The notes under the pieces: model-generated
The model's database searches: none
The model's input: the letters and a program-made list of their open reading frames with translations, nothing else
Told to the model about the DNA's origin: nothing
Made by a program: the position numbers and the translations under genes
Assembly: GCF_001887355.1 (NCBI RefSeq)
Contig: NZ_MPIN01000005.1
Location: 63,390 to 127,389 of the forward strand
Reading direction: 5' to 3'
From: Cystobacter ferrugineus
Lineage (GTDB): Bacteria; Myxococcota; Myxococcia; Myxococcales; Myxococcaceae
Length of the DNA: 64,000 bases
In this document: piece after piece, positions 29,856 through 38,077 of the stretch
Layout: the number at the start of each line of letters is the position of its first letter
How positions within the stretch are numbered: position 1 is the first letter of the stretch

Positions 29856-30596
29856 TCATGATCTGGGCTCGCGTGAAAGCCATTTCTTGAAGTCCAGTCC
29901 GAGCCCGCTCTTCAGCGCATTGCCAACCTGCTCGACCTCGGCCTCACTTCGCGCGGCAACCACCGCCCCCACGCCCTCTCCCTCATATTGCGTGATGGTC
30001 ATCAAGACATTCTTCTGCTCACCGCAGAAGACGACCCCGTCGGAAAACCACTCCTTCTGGAATCCCAGAGAGAGGGACATTCGTCCAGCGGTATCCAGCA
30101 CCTGCTTCCTTCCCACGCCCTCGAAGGAGGCCGCGTAGAAGGCCGAGAAAGGCATGGCTCCCATCCGAAACGCACTGAATGCATGACGATACAACAGTCC
30201 AATCAATGACTCGGCGTAGAGGCCTACAATCTCCTCCCCCTCCGTGAAAACGACCCGTTCCTCTCTCCCACGAATAGATTCCAAACAAACATCCCCGGAA
30301 AGCCTTCCAGTCCCAATGACGATACAATCAGGAGGAAAAGGCTCGTCATCCGACGAGCAGGCACGGTAGTAGTCGATAACAACCGAGATATCCGTCGTAC
30401 CTTCCATGGCCAATGCCAGGCCACCATCCTTGTGCCCCATGTGCCTGAGGAAGGCTTCATGAGCTTCCGACAGGGGATGTCCCACCAGATGAGTCAGTTC
30501 CAGGATCTCCTGCGTGGTCGCGCCACGAATCCTCTCCGAAAAGCCCGGGTTCCACTGCGATGCAAGAGCGATGAACGCCTCAATGGAAGCACGCAT
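29856..30596 (-). CDS. SMI1/KNR4-like putative immunity protein
   Basis: A 246-aa soluble protein whose first half resembles SMI1/KNR4 (SUKH) proteins, with the HPLSEAHEAFLRHMG segment and acidic/aromatic pattern after it. SUKH proteins are frequent immunity partners of nuclease and deaminase polymorphic toxins. The gene starts 5 bp after the Rhs stop codon, the usual position of an immunity gene, and is visibly less GC-rich than its surroundings. The family call is from motif impression; the immunity role is inferred from position. Confidence 0.7.
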   Translation of the reverse strand: MRASIEAFIALASQWNPGFSERIRGATTQEILELTHLVGHPLSEAHEAFLRHMGHKDGGLALAMEGTTDISVVIDYYRACSSDDEPFPPDCIVIGTGRLSGDVCLESIRGREERVVFTEGEEIVGLYAESLIGLLYRHAFSAFRMGAMPFSAFYAASFEGVGRKQVLDTAGRMSLSLGFQKEWFSDGVVFCGEQKNVLMTITQYEGEGVGAVVAARSEAEVEQVGNALKSGLGLDFKKWLSREPRS

Positions 30597-30601
30597 CCGT
30601 A

Positions 30602-33592
30602 CTACCCTCCTCCGGCCGAAAAAAGTTTAGACACGAGCGGACCGACAATCTTACCAGCGTTGGCATCACAGCTCGGACAGGGTGCCATGAAGACGCTACC
30701 CGGCTCGATCGGATATGGATTGGGAGGTCCTCCTCGCCAGAGGATGGACATGCCAGAAACAGGAGACTCGCTTTGCAGGGCACCCGTGAAGAGCTTCGGC
30801 TCCGCACAATTCGTTCCCTGGACCACCCGGTTTCCTATCGTCGCTGGATCGAAATGGGAAGTCGACACCTCGGGCGGCGCAAGCTTGTAGTTCGACGGCA
30901 GTTTTCCCTCCAGCACACTGTATGCATTACTGACCGTCTTGCCTTCACCCGACAGCGCGACTGTGACCTCTCCGTTCTCGTGAGCCAACACTCCCAGCGC
31001 GCGGAGTTTCTTCGGGCTGGTCAGACCATTCTCCCGCATGATCTGATCAACCTTGAGGGCCGCGGCGTCGCTTTGCGGTGTGCGCGGTGGATAACCGTGC
31101 GGCGTGTTCGAGGGATTGGGTACTGGTTCCGGAACATCCGGGGGCGGAGCCTCGCGAGGCGCGTTCCGGCTCTGCTTCCACTGCGTGTACTTGCCCGCGA
31201 TATAGCGCCCAGCTCCCGCGGTGACAGCGCCCAGTCCCACGGACCAGCCAAAGGCCGACCAACTCCACTCCGCCCCCGGATTGGTGATCCAGTCGCCGAT
31301 GTATCCGAGGGCGCCGCTCGATGCCCCCGCGCCCATGAAGGCCAACACGCCCGCCGTCGCGGGCAGGAAGGCGAAGGGCAATGAAGCAACGGCACCGATC
31401 AGCGCGCCCCGGCCCATCGCCTTGAGAACGCAGAGGAAGCAGAAGTCCGTCTGGTTGAGCGCCTCGTTCAGGCCGAAGCCCACGGCGCCCGCAGCAGCAC
31501 CTCCCAATACGACCGCGGCTGCCGTCACGGCCAGGGCCGGCAATGACACCGGTGCCGTCAGGATGACCGCGGCCGTGACGGCGATACCGACCACGACACC
31601 CGCGACCGCCGAGGCGACCCCACTCCAGCTCCAGAGCCCCTGCGGATCCGCCGAGTTGATCGGATCGTTGTTGGCGTAGCTGTAGAAATGGAGCCCCCCC
31701 AGGTACGTGGTGGGGTCCTCGGTGAGGTAACGTCCCAGCAGCGGCGAGTAGTACCGGAAGCGGTTGTACTGCAGCCCCGTCTCCTCATCGTGGTACTGGC
31801 CAGGAAGACGGAGGGGGTTGGAGATCCGGTCCACCAGGACCGACGCCTGGCCATAGGCGCTGTACTCCGCGGCCCAGACGACGGAGCCGACCTCGTTCGT
31901 GAGGCGGATCGGAGCGCCCCGGTGATCCGTGTGGTAGCAGTAGACGCGGCCATCCACACGCATGGCCAGTGGCGTATACGTCCCCGGGATGTAGAGGAAA
32001 TCACGGGTGAGGGTCCGGCCACCCGACTTCTCCACCTCACCGAGGAGCGTCTCACCCGCCCAGACGTAGCGGACCTCCGCCGTCGCCGTGCGCTTCCTGA
32101 TGCGGCGCCCGAGCGCGTCGTATCCGAAGGAGACCCTCTTCCCTCCGGGACCGCACGCCTCCACGAGCAAATTGCGAAAGTTGTATCGATAGATCCACTC
32201 GCCCTCGGCGGAGCGCAGGGACACGAGGTTTCCGCGTGCATCGTAGCGGCACCAGGTGTCCCCTTGCTGGATCAGCCGGTTGAGGGAATCGAAGGTGGCG
32301 CGTTGCTCGTTCCAGCGCACACGGTTGCCCGCGAGATCGTACGCGAAGCCCTCTCTCTGGCCGGGGTTCTCTGCATCGACCTCGAGAAGCTGCCCCTCGG
32401 CATCGTAGGTGAACCGCCGGCTCCCGAAGTAAGAATCCTTGTAGGACCGCAGCCGGGCTTCGGCGTCATATTCGCATGTATACGAGAAGAGATCCCGAGC
32501 CGTGGCGAAGTTGGAGCGCCGGGTCACCACCGAGACGGGCAGCCCGAACTGTGATTGCCGGATGACGGTGGTCAGGTCATTGGGACCGGAGAGCTCGATC
32601 GTCCGCTCATCCGCGCCATATCCAAAGCGGTAGAACTCCCCCGTCCAGATGCGGATGCTCGAAGGACGATGGTCCGCATCCTGGGTGAACTCGACCTGCT
32701 CGCCAGAGGGATACGTCAGCCCCGTCAGTGCACCCGACTCGTCATAGGCATACCGGACGACGAGCCCATCCTGGTGCTCCTCAAGGACACGGCCCTTGTC
32801 GTCGTACACATACTTGACGGTGGAACCCGCGGCGGACGCCTCGACGAGCCTGCCCCCCGCGTAGATGAGCGAGATCTTCTCTCCATCTCCGTAGGTAATG
32901 GCGACGGGCTGATCCTGGTCGTCATATTCGACGTGGGCCAGCAGCTCGGAGCCGGTGAGGATCCGCTCGACGAGCCCACGGGAGTTGTACACATACGACT
33001 CGTGCGAGCCGTCCGCGCGGATGACACGCTCAGGGCGGCTCCACCGGCCATACTCGAAGCGTGTCGGGTGGCCATTCCCATTCCAGATGGCTTCGAGCAA
33101 TCCCCCCGGGCCGTACTCGTATTCCACCTCGGCGCCGAGCCGGTTGACCACGACCGAGATCAACTCCGGCGTCTTGTACTCGTAGCTGCGCCGGGTCCCA
33201 TCGGGGTAGATGACCTCGTTGAGCAGCCCCTGCTTGTCGTAGCCGACGTCGAAGAGCTTGTGGGAGCCATGCGATGCGCTGGAGAGCAGGCCTCGCGAGT
33301 CATAGGCCAGACCGAGGCGCAGGCCCTTGGGATCGGTCAGGGCGAGCAGCTTTCCCTGGGAGTTGTTCTCCAGCCGCCAACGGCGCCCCAGGGGGCTCGT
33401 CACACCATTGACGAACCCATGCCCGTCCAACGTGTAACGGGCCTGGTTGCCCTTGGCATCCGCCGCCAGCACATCCCCGGTCGCGGACTCCACGGAGGAA
33501 CTCAGCGCGGACGATTGGAACGACCGGACCAGCGACTCGGCCAGGAAGTGCTTGCGCAGCGTGGACAACTGCGTGTCATGGATTCTCAGCAT
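30602..33592 (-). CDS. Rhs protein with C-terminal cytidine-deaminase-like toxin
   Basis: A 996-aa polymorphic toxin. Residues about 40-640 are YD/Rhs repeats. The Rhs core ends in RYLTEDPTTYLGG and DPQGL, after which the variable toxin region starts. That region has Ala/Val/Gly-rich hydrophobic segments, a Pro-rich linker, and a terminal domain with CAE (929-931) and PCPSC (971-975). Cys929, Cys972 and Cys975 would bind zinc and Glu931 would be the proton shuttle, as in the deaminase superfamily (CDA/YwqJ-like toxins). It is short for Rhs (usually over 1200) because the N-terminal part is reduced. A PAAR gene ends 18 bp upstream. Confidence 0.87.
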   Translation of the reverse strand: MLRIHDTQLSTLRKHFLAESLVRSFQSSALSSSVESATGDVLAADAKGNQARYTLDGHGFVNGVTSPLGRRWRLENNSQGKLLALTDPKGLRLGLAYDSRGLLSSASHGSHKLFDVGYDKQGLLNEVIYPDGTRRSYEYKTPELISVVVNRLGAEVEYEYGPGGLLEAIWNGNGHPTRFEYGRWSRPERVIRADGSHESYVYNSRGLVERILTGSELLAHVEYDDQDQPVAITYGDGEKISLIYAGGRLVEASAAGSTVKYVYDDKGRVLEEHQDGLVVRYAYDESGALTGLTYPSGEQVEFTQDADHRPSSIRIWTGEFYRFGYGADERTIELSGPNDLTTVIRQSQFGLPVSVVTRRSNFATARDLFSYTCEYDAEARLRSYKDSYFGSRRFTYDAEGQLLEVDAENPGQREGFAYDLAGNRVRWNEQRATFDSLNRLIQQGDTWCRYDARGNLVSLRSAEGEWIYRYNFRNLLVEACGPGGKRVSFGYDALGRRIRKRTATAEVRYVWAGETLLGEVEKSGGRTLTRDFLYIPGTYTPLAMRVDGRVYCYHTDHRGAPIRLTNEVGSVVWAAEYSAYGQASVLVDRISNPLRLPGQYHDEETGLQYNRFRYYSPLLGRYLTEDPTTYLGGLHFYSYANNDPINSADPQGLWSWSGVASAVAGVVVGIAVTAAVILTAPVSLPALAVTAAAVVLGGAAAGAVGFGLNEALNQTDFCFLCVLKAMGRGALIGAVASLPFAFLPATAGVLAFMGAGASSGALGYIGDWITNPGAEWSWSAFGWSVGLGAVTAGAGRYIAGKYTQWKQSRNAPREAPPPDVPEPVPNPSNTPHGYPPRTPQSDAAALKVDQIMRENGLTSPKKLRALGVLAHENGEVTVALSGEGKTVSNAYSVLEGKLPSNYKLAPPEVSTSHFDPATIGNRVVQGTNCAEPKLFTGALQSESPVSGMSILWRGGPPNPYPIEPGSVFMAPCPSCDANAGKIVGPLVSKLFSAGGG

Positions 33593-33610
33593 GCCGGTCC
33601 TGGTGAACGA

Positions 33611-33970
33611 TCACGCCCCGGCCTTCGTCACGAAGGGAGCGCCCCCCGACGACGCATCCGCCATGCACTTGGATTGAGCGGGAACGCCGATGAGCACCGT
33701 CGGGCAGCCCGCGACCACCACTCCGCCATGCGAGGTGGGATCTCCCAAACGCGCCGCGAGCTTGCCGCCGATGATCACCGTCGGCTCGCCCTGGGAGATG
33801 GAGTCCGGAGGCCCCACGCACACGGCCATGTCACCCACTCGCGCCGCAGGCATGTAGCCGATGAGCACCGTTGGCTCACCCGCCGACACGGGCCCTCCCA
33901 CATGTGGCACCGGGCCCGGCTCCGACTTCGGGCAGGTATGCATGTCACTGATTCGAGCAGCTGGAGGCAT
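33611..33970 (-). CDS. PAAR-domain spike-tip protein
   Basis: A 119-aa PAAR (DUF4150-type) protein with MPPAARISDMHTCP, then repeated GEPTVLIG / GDMAVC / GEPTVIIG segments. PAAR proteins cap the VgrG spike of type VI secretion and carry effectors. The start at 33970 (AGGAG upstream) begins exactly at the PAAR domain; the in-frame extension to 34258 encodes an unrelated transposase remnant. It is first in the PAAR-Rhs-immunity-adaptor set. Confidence 0.88.
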   Translation of the reverse strand: MPPAARISDMHTCPKSEPGPVPHVGGPVSAGEPTVLIGYMPAARVGDMAVCVGPPDSISQGEPTVIIGGKLAARLGDPTSHGGVVVAGCPTVLIGVPAQSKCMADASSGGAPFVTKAGA

Positions 33971-34071
33971 GGAGTACTCTCTCCTCGGCGGGTCCGTCTC
34001 GGCGGCTTCCTCCGATGTCGCAAGAGCTACGCCGCTTGTCGGGGTACGCCGCACATCAAGTATGGCGCTCG

Positions 34072-34258
34072 GATAGCGCTCGGAGCTTAGCCGCAGCACC
34101 CGGTGGCGCACCACCCTCAGCAACCGCTCCACCTCCCCTTGCGTGGGCGACGGCAACGCCTCGAAGCGCGCGCCTCCCTCCCCCGGCACGAAAACGCCGT
34201 CCGGCCGCCTCCGCCGGTACTCCCACCCGCGCTCCTCCACCTGCCCCTCCCCAGCCAC
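34072..34258 (-). pseudogene. IS91-type transposase remnant
   Basis: An in-frame fragment upstream of the PAAR start encodes [20 protein letters not shown] followed by [20 protein letters not shown]-like sequence, resembling the centre of IS91-family transposases. Both ends of the transposase are missing and no intact terminal repeats are visible. Recognition is from memory of the family. Confidence 0.5.
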
Positions 34259-34368
34259 ACCTCACCGGGGCTCACGCTACGGAGGGCTCCCACGGGCTTC
34301 CGTGGAGCCCCTGGCTGCTCGGGTGGTTCGAGGCGCGACCAGGACAGCGCGTCAGGAGGGGCGAACCC

Positions 34369-34388
34369 GGTACCAAACGGGTACCAAA
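34369..34388. repeat. Short tandem GGTACCAAA repeat near tRNA
   Basis: GGTACCAAA occurs at 34369-34377 and 34380-34388, 11 bases apart, on the 3' side of the tRNA-Arg gene. It may be a worn end of an integrated element; no matching distal copy was found. Confidence 0.3.
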
Positions 34389-34430
34389 TCCAGCGAACGC
34401 GCCTGAACGTCCCTGAACGCCACCGGACAG

Positions 34431-34467
34431 AAAAATGCCCTGCTTCCGCGGACTTGGGAAGCAGGGC
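34431..34467 (-). terminator. Rho-independent terminator of the tRNA transcript
   Basis: On the minus strand an 11-bp stem (GCCCTGCTTCC and its complement) with an 8-9-base loop is followed by TTTTT. It starts 4 bases beyond the tRNA 3' end. Confidence 0.8.
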
Positions 34468-34470
34468 GAG

Positions 34471-34544
34471 TGGCCCCGGCTGGAATCGAACCAGCGGCCT
34501 GCGGTTTAGGAAACCGCCGCTCTATCCAACTGAGCTACGGGACC
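34471..34544 (-). tRNA. tRNA-Arg (anticodon CCU)
   Basis: A 74-nt cloverleaf on the minus strand. The acceptor GGTCCCG pairs with CGGGGCC (one G-U), the D arm has AGCTCAGTTGGATAGAGC, the anticodon stem GCGGT/ACCGC encloses TTCCTAA (anticodon CCT), and the T loop is GGTTCGATTCC. No CCA is encoded. It decodes AGG, a rare codon in this genome. Confidence 0.96.
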
Positions 34545-34719
34545 AGCCGACTCGGGGCCCGTTATAGCAGGCGGCTGGAGGCACGCAACGAAAGTAAGGC
34601 CCTGGCCGAGCTTGCACTGTTCGAGCGTGACTCTGACGCCTACCTGACAAAGAGCCAGGCCGCCCGGGAGGCCGCCGATGAGGCGGTCCTCATGGAGGCC
34701 GAGTTGGTGGCCCACTTCG

Positions 34720-35586
34720 TCAGCGCTTCACCTTCGCCGCGAGCGCCGCCTGCGCGCTGAAGTCGAGGATGATGGGGAGCTCGAACGCGCTGTACTTCGC
34801 GAGCACGGGGCGCTTGAGGCCGTCCACGTCCTTGGCCGCCGCGAGCGAGGCCTCGAAGTCGCGGATGTAGGCCGCCGTCTCGCGCAGGGCCGCGGGGCCC
34901 AGGGCCGCCTTCTCCGCCCGGTGGCCCGGGATGACCGTGGTGGCGCCACGCTTGTCGAGCTGCTCGATGTTCTTGAGCCACTGCGCCCGCCACGCGGCGT
35001 CCGCGTTCACGAGATACGCATGGACCTGCTGGTAGGCCGTATCCCCCGCGATGAGCGTCCGGGTGGAGGGAATCCACACCGCCGTGGCGGCCTCGCTCTC
35101 GCCGGGATTCAGGCCGATGAGCTCGAGCCGTTGACCCTCCAACTCCAGATGGTCCGCCGCGAGCGGAGACGGAATCACCGGCTCGGAGGTGAGGTTGGCG
35201 CCGAAGAGCGGCTTCCACTGTGCGAGCTGCTTCGGCGCGAGCGCCTTGATCTCCGCGATGACGGCGGGCGCGGCGACGATCCGCGCCTGGGGGAAAGCCG
35301 CGCGCACCACCTCGAGGCCGAAGTAGTGGTCCGGGTGACCATGGGTGATCAGGATCGTCTTCAACGTCTTCTTCGACTCGAGAATCTTCGCGACCAGCCG
35401 GTGCGCCTCCGCGAGCGTGAACTGCGAGTCGACGAGCACCGCGTCCTGCTCCCCCGTGATGAGGGTGGACGTGACGCGAAAGCCCTCGGGAGCCGCGGTG
35501 AAGACCTCGGTCTCGAGCGGCGCGGCGGCCTGGACCGTGGTCGCGAGGGTGAGGGAAAGGGCAAACATCGGAAGGGCGAGTTTCAT
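34720..35586 (-). CDS. Exported metallo-beta-lactamase-fold hydrolase
   Basis: A 288-aa protein with a signal peptide (MKLALPMFALSLTLATTVQA, cleavage near residue 20) and an MBL domain. The metal motif is THGHPDH (H82, H84, D86, H87) with later IAGDTAYQQ and IPGHRAE. The ATG at 35586 has AGGAG at normal spacing. It probably acts in the periplasm on an ester or lactone; the substrate is unknown. A LysR box lies 110 bp upstream of the start and a LysR gene is divergent. Confidence 0.9.
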   Translation of the reverse strand: MKLALPMFALSLTLATTVQAAAPLETEVFTAAPEGFRVTSTLITGEQDAVLVDSQFTLAEAHRLVAKILESKKTLKTILITHGHPDHYFGLEVVRAAFPQARIVAAPAVIAEIKALAPKQLAQWKPLFGANLTSEPVIPSPLAADHLELEGQRLELIGLNPGESEAATAVWIPSTRTLIAGDTAYQQVHAYLVNADAAWRAQWLKNIEQLDKRGATTVIPGHRAEKAALGPAALRETAAYIRDFEASLAAAKDVDGLKRPVLAKYSAFELPIILDFSAQAALAAKVKR

Positions 35587-35676
35587 GGCGTTCTCCTGCG
35601 ATGAGGGATGGCTCCCGGAGCCGATGGCTTCGAGACGCCGGACAAGATGCGGGACCCGCCCCGTGAAGGGAACGAC

Positions 35677-35720
35677 ATGAAAATCATCGCACTGTTGACG
35701 CCACGTCACGAATCACGCGA
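35677..35720 (+). repeat. 44-bp regulatory repeat, copy 1
   Basis: Matches 37392-37435 at 37 of 44 positions and contains the LysR box. It lies in the gap between the hydrolase and LysR genes. Confidence 0.75.
35696..35708 (+). promoter_or_regulatory. LysR box, copy 1
   Basis: TGACGCCACGTCA is a perfect 5-3-5 dyad with T-N11-A form. It lies 24 bp before the LysR start and 110 bp before the hydrolase start, so it could serve autoregulation and target activation. Confidence 0.6.
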
Positions 35721-35731
35721 GCGTGGTCCGC

Positions 35732-36649
35732 ATGGATGCCTTCTCGGAGATCGCGGTCTTCACGCGGGTGGTGGACCTGGGTGGCTTCACGCGGGCGGCG
35801 GAGAAGCTGAGGCTCACGCCGTCGGGGGTGAGCCGCATCGTGTCGCGGTTGGAGGCGCGGCTGGGGGTGCGGCTCATCAACCGGACCACCCGCAGCCTCA
35901 GCCTCACGGACGAAGGGGCCGCGTACTACGAGCGTTGTACGCGCATCATCGCGGAGCTCGAGGACGCGAATGCCACCCTGGCGCGGGCCAGCGTCACCCC
36001 GCGTGGGCGGCTGCGCGTGGACGCTCCGGTGCCGATCGCGGACTTCGTCCTCGGGGCGGCACTCCCGCGCTTCCTCGATCGCTACCCGGAGGTGTCGATC
36101 GACTTGACGGTCCGGGACCAGCTCATCGACCCGACCACCGAGGGCGTGGACGTGGTCATCCGCCTCGCGGCGGCGCGTGATTCCGAGCTCATCTCCCGCA
36201 ACCTCGCTCGCGCGCGCTCCATCCTGGTGGCTTCTCCCGCCTATCTCGCCGCGCATGGGCGTCCCCGCACGCTCGCCTCGCTGCGCGAGCACACATGCGT
36301 CGCGTACCTGTCGAGCACGGGCCCCCTGCCCTGGCGTCTCAAGGGAAACTCGGGGGAAATGAACTACGTGGTCAACGCCAAGCTCGTCGCGGGCTCGGGC
36401 AACGTGCTCACCCGGGCCGTGGTCGCCGGGCTGGGTATCGCCCAGACCTTCGAGTACCACGTGGCCGCGGAGCTCGCCCGCGGCGAGCTCGAGATCCTCC
36501 TCGAGGAGCATGAGCCCGAGCCGCGCATCGTTCACGCCCTCTTCGCGCGGCAGAAGTCCGCCGTTCCCAAGGTCCGGGTCTTCATCGACTTCCTGGCGGA
36601 GCTGTTCGCGTCCACGACGGCGGGCCTGGCCGGCCGGAAGCGACGCTGA
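35732..36649 (+). CDS. LysR-family regulator
   Basis: A 305-aa LysR protein of the CrgA/DmlR-like subgroup. The HTH is at residues about 1-60 (MDAFSEIAVFTRVVDLGGFT; LTPSGVSRIVSRLEARLGVR; NRTTRSLSLTDEG) and a substrate-binding domain follows. A GTG at 35723 could add three residues. It is divergent from the MBL hydrolase. The dyad just upstream and its second copy before the reductase gene suggest it controls both flanking leftward genes. Confidence 0.9.
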   Translation: MDAFSEIAVFTRVVDLGGFTRAAEKLRLTPSGVSRIVSRLEARLGVRLINRTTRSLSLTDEGAAYYERCTRIIAELEDANATLARASVTPRGRLRVDAPVPIADFVLGAALPRFLDRYPEVSIDLTVRDQLIDPTTEGVDVVIRLAAARDSELISRNLARARSILVASPAYLAAHGRPRTLASLREHTCVAYLSSTGPLPWRLKGNSGEMNYVVNAKLVAGSGNVLTRAVVAGLGIAQTFEYHVAAELARGELEILLEEHEPEPRIVHALFARQKSAVPKVRVFIDFLAELFASTTAGLAGRKRR

Positions 36650-36656
36650 AAACACG

Positions 36657-36686
36657 ACGGGCGGTGGGGTTTCCCCCGCCGCCCGT
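36657..36686. terminator. Convergent terminator hairpin
   Basis: ACGGGCGG and CCGCCCGT arms (extended by G/C pairs) surround a short loop between the convergent LysR and reductase genes. TTTT follows shortly after the stem on the minus strand; no T-run follows on the plus strand. Confidence 0.65.
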
Positions 36687-36724
36687 TCGAGCAACGACAC
36701 GTCTGGTTGTCTTCAGCCCGGCGG

Positions 36725-37306
36725 TCAGCGCACGACCCGGAAGCCGATGTCCGGCCCGAGCTTCTGCACATAGCCGAGCTGGATGTTGAGGTAGCCCAGC
36801 GTCTCCAGCCACCGGGCGTTCTGCAGGGGCCCGGCGTCGATGGGGTCGAAGCCCAGCTCCCGCCCGAAGCCGAGGACACGCTCCCTGGCGGCCGCGTCAT
36901 CCCCCGCGATGAGGAGACTGAGCCGCTCGCCCTTGACCTGCCCCTTGTCCATGAGCTGCGCGAAAACGGTGTTGAAGGCCTTCACCACCTTCGACCGCGG
37001 GGCCTTCTTCTGCAACTCCTCCGCGCCACTGGTGGTGAAGCCGAGCGCGAGCCGCATGTCGGGGGTGAGGGCATTCGTCGTGTCCACGAGCACCTTGCCC
37101 TGCACCGCTTCGCCAAGCTCTCGGAGCGTGTCGTCCAGGGAGCCAAAGGGCACCGCGAGGAAGATCACCTCCGCCCATGCCGCCGTCTGGCGCGCGGCCC
37201 CGGGCTCCTTGCCCACCGCACGCACCTCGTGCCCGGCACGCGTCAGCCCCCGCTGCAGCGCGCTCCCCACGTTCCCCTTGCCGATGATTCCAATCTTCGT
37301 CGCCAT
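36725..37306 (-). CDS. NAD(P)-binding reductase (NpdG / F420-dependent NADP reductase-like)
   Basis: A 193-aa Rossmann-fold protein. The dinucleotide motif is GIIGKGNVGSALQRGL near the N-terminus, followed by VIFLAVPFGSLDDTL and VLVDTTNAL. The family comprises NADPH:F420 reductases and related short dehydrogenases of unknown substrate; length is normal. The ATG at 37306 fits the family start. A LysR box lies 105 bp upstream, nearly the same distance as at the MBL hydrolase, so both are probably under one LysR protein. Confidence 0.85.
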   Translation of the reverse strand: MATKIGIIGKGNVGSALQRGLTRAGHEVRAVGKEPGAARQTAAWAEVIFLAVPFGSLDDTLRELGEAVQGKVLVDTTNALTPDMRLALGFTTSGAEELQKKAPRSKVVKAFNTVFAQLMDKGQVKGERLSLLIAGDDAAARERVLGFGRELGFDPIDAGPLQNARWLETLGYLNIQLGYVQKLGPDIGFRVVR

Positions 37307-37391
37307 GACCGTGCGGACCTCCTCGAAACCCGGAGCCGTGTGCCCCGAGACGCACGGATAGATGCGCCATTCCTCCAGCGGGAAAAACCGC

Positions 37392-37435
37392 ATGAATGTC
37401 ATGACACCCTTGACGCCCCGTCACGAATCACGCGA
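37392..37435 (+). repeat. 44-bp regulatory repeat, copy 2
   Basis: Matches 35677-35720 at 37 of 44 positions; identity is highest over the LysR box and the 12 bases after it. Confidence 0.75.
37411..37423 (+). promoter_or_regulatory. LysR box, copy 2
   Basis: TGACGCCCCGTCA, a T-N11-A dyad like copy 1, 105 bp before the reductase start codon and in the same orientation relative to its leftward gene. Confidence 0.6.
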
Positions 37436-37618
37436 CGGCTGTCAGGGTCAAGCGCTTCCCCGGCATGAAGATCGTCAAGTCGCCCGCGTTCGGTCCCCAT
37501 CCGGCCATCCGCAAGCTGGAGACGCTCGAGGTGCAGTTGCTCGCCCGCTCCTGACGCGTCTGAGCGCCAACACAGAGTCAACCCCCATGACTGGCCGCAC
37601 GTGGCAGGCTCGTCCACC

Positions 37619-38077
37619 ATGAGTCTCTCCGCCCTGAAGTCACGCATCCTCGCCACAAAGGCCCCCGCCGCCACGCTCCTCATCCGCCTCATGGTCGGCG
37701 GCGTCTTCTTCTCGGAGGGACTCCAGAAGTACCTCTTCCCCGCCGAGGTGGGAGCCGGCAGGTTCGCGAAGATCGGCCTCCCGGCTCCCGAGTTCCTGGG
37801 ACCCTTCGTCGGTGGGGTGGAGATCGTGTGCGGCACCCTGGTGCTCCTGGGGCTGGTGACGCGCCTGGCCAGCATTCCACTCCTCGTCGTCATGGGGGTG
37901 GCGCTGACCACCACCAAGGTGCCCATCCTGCTGGCGAGCGGCTTCTGGAAGATGGCGCACGAGTCGCGCACGGACGTGTCCATGCTGCTCGGCGCCCTCT
38001 TCCTGCTGTGGGTGGGCGCGGGCCCCTGGTCACTGGATGCGCGGCTGGGGAGGCGGAATGGAGCCCCGCGTGTCTGA
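37619..38077 (+). CDS. DoxX-family membrane protein
   Basis: A 152-aa protein with about four TM helices. The family signature region LLIRLMVGGVFFSEGLQKYL is near residues 20-40, followed by GPFVGGVEIVCGTLVLLG. DoxX proteins are linked to thiosulfate or redox metabolism and membrane stress, but the exact role here is unknown. The gene overlaps the next (ChrA) by 20 bp, implying translational coupling. Confidence 0.85.
   Translation: MSLSALKSRILATKAPAATLLIRLMVGGVFFSEGLQKYLFPAEVGAGRFAKIGLPAPEFLGPFVGGVEIVCGTLVLLGLVTRLASIPLLVVMGVALTTTKVPILLASGFWKMAHESRTDVSMLLGALFLLWVGAGPWSLDARLGRRNGAPRV

Larger units (their letters stand above)
37307..37618. other. 312-bp gap upstream of the reductase and DoxX genes
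   Basis: It holds the second LysR box and 44-bp repeat (37392-37435). A plus-strand open stretch of about 35 codons (37450-37556) ending in a stop may be a gene remnant, but no family was recognised. Confidence 0.5.

Noticed and set aside
37450-37556. About 35-codon plus-strand frame that could be the tail of a lost gene
   Set aside because: No start codon in sensible context and no family recognised; too short to call a pseudogene.
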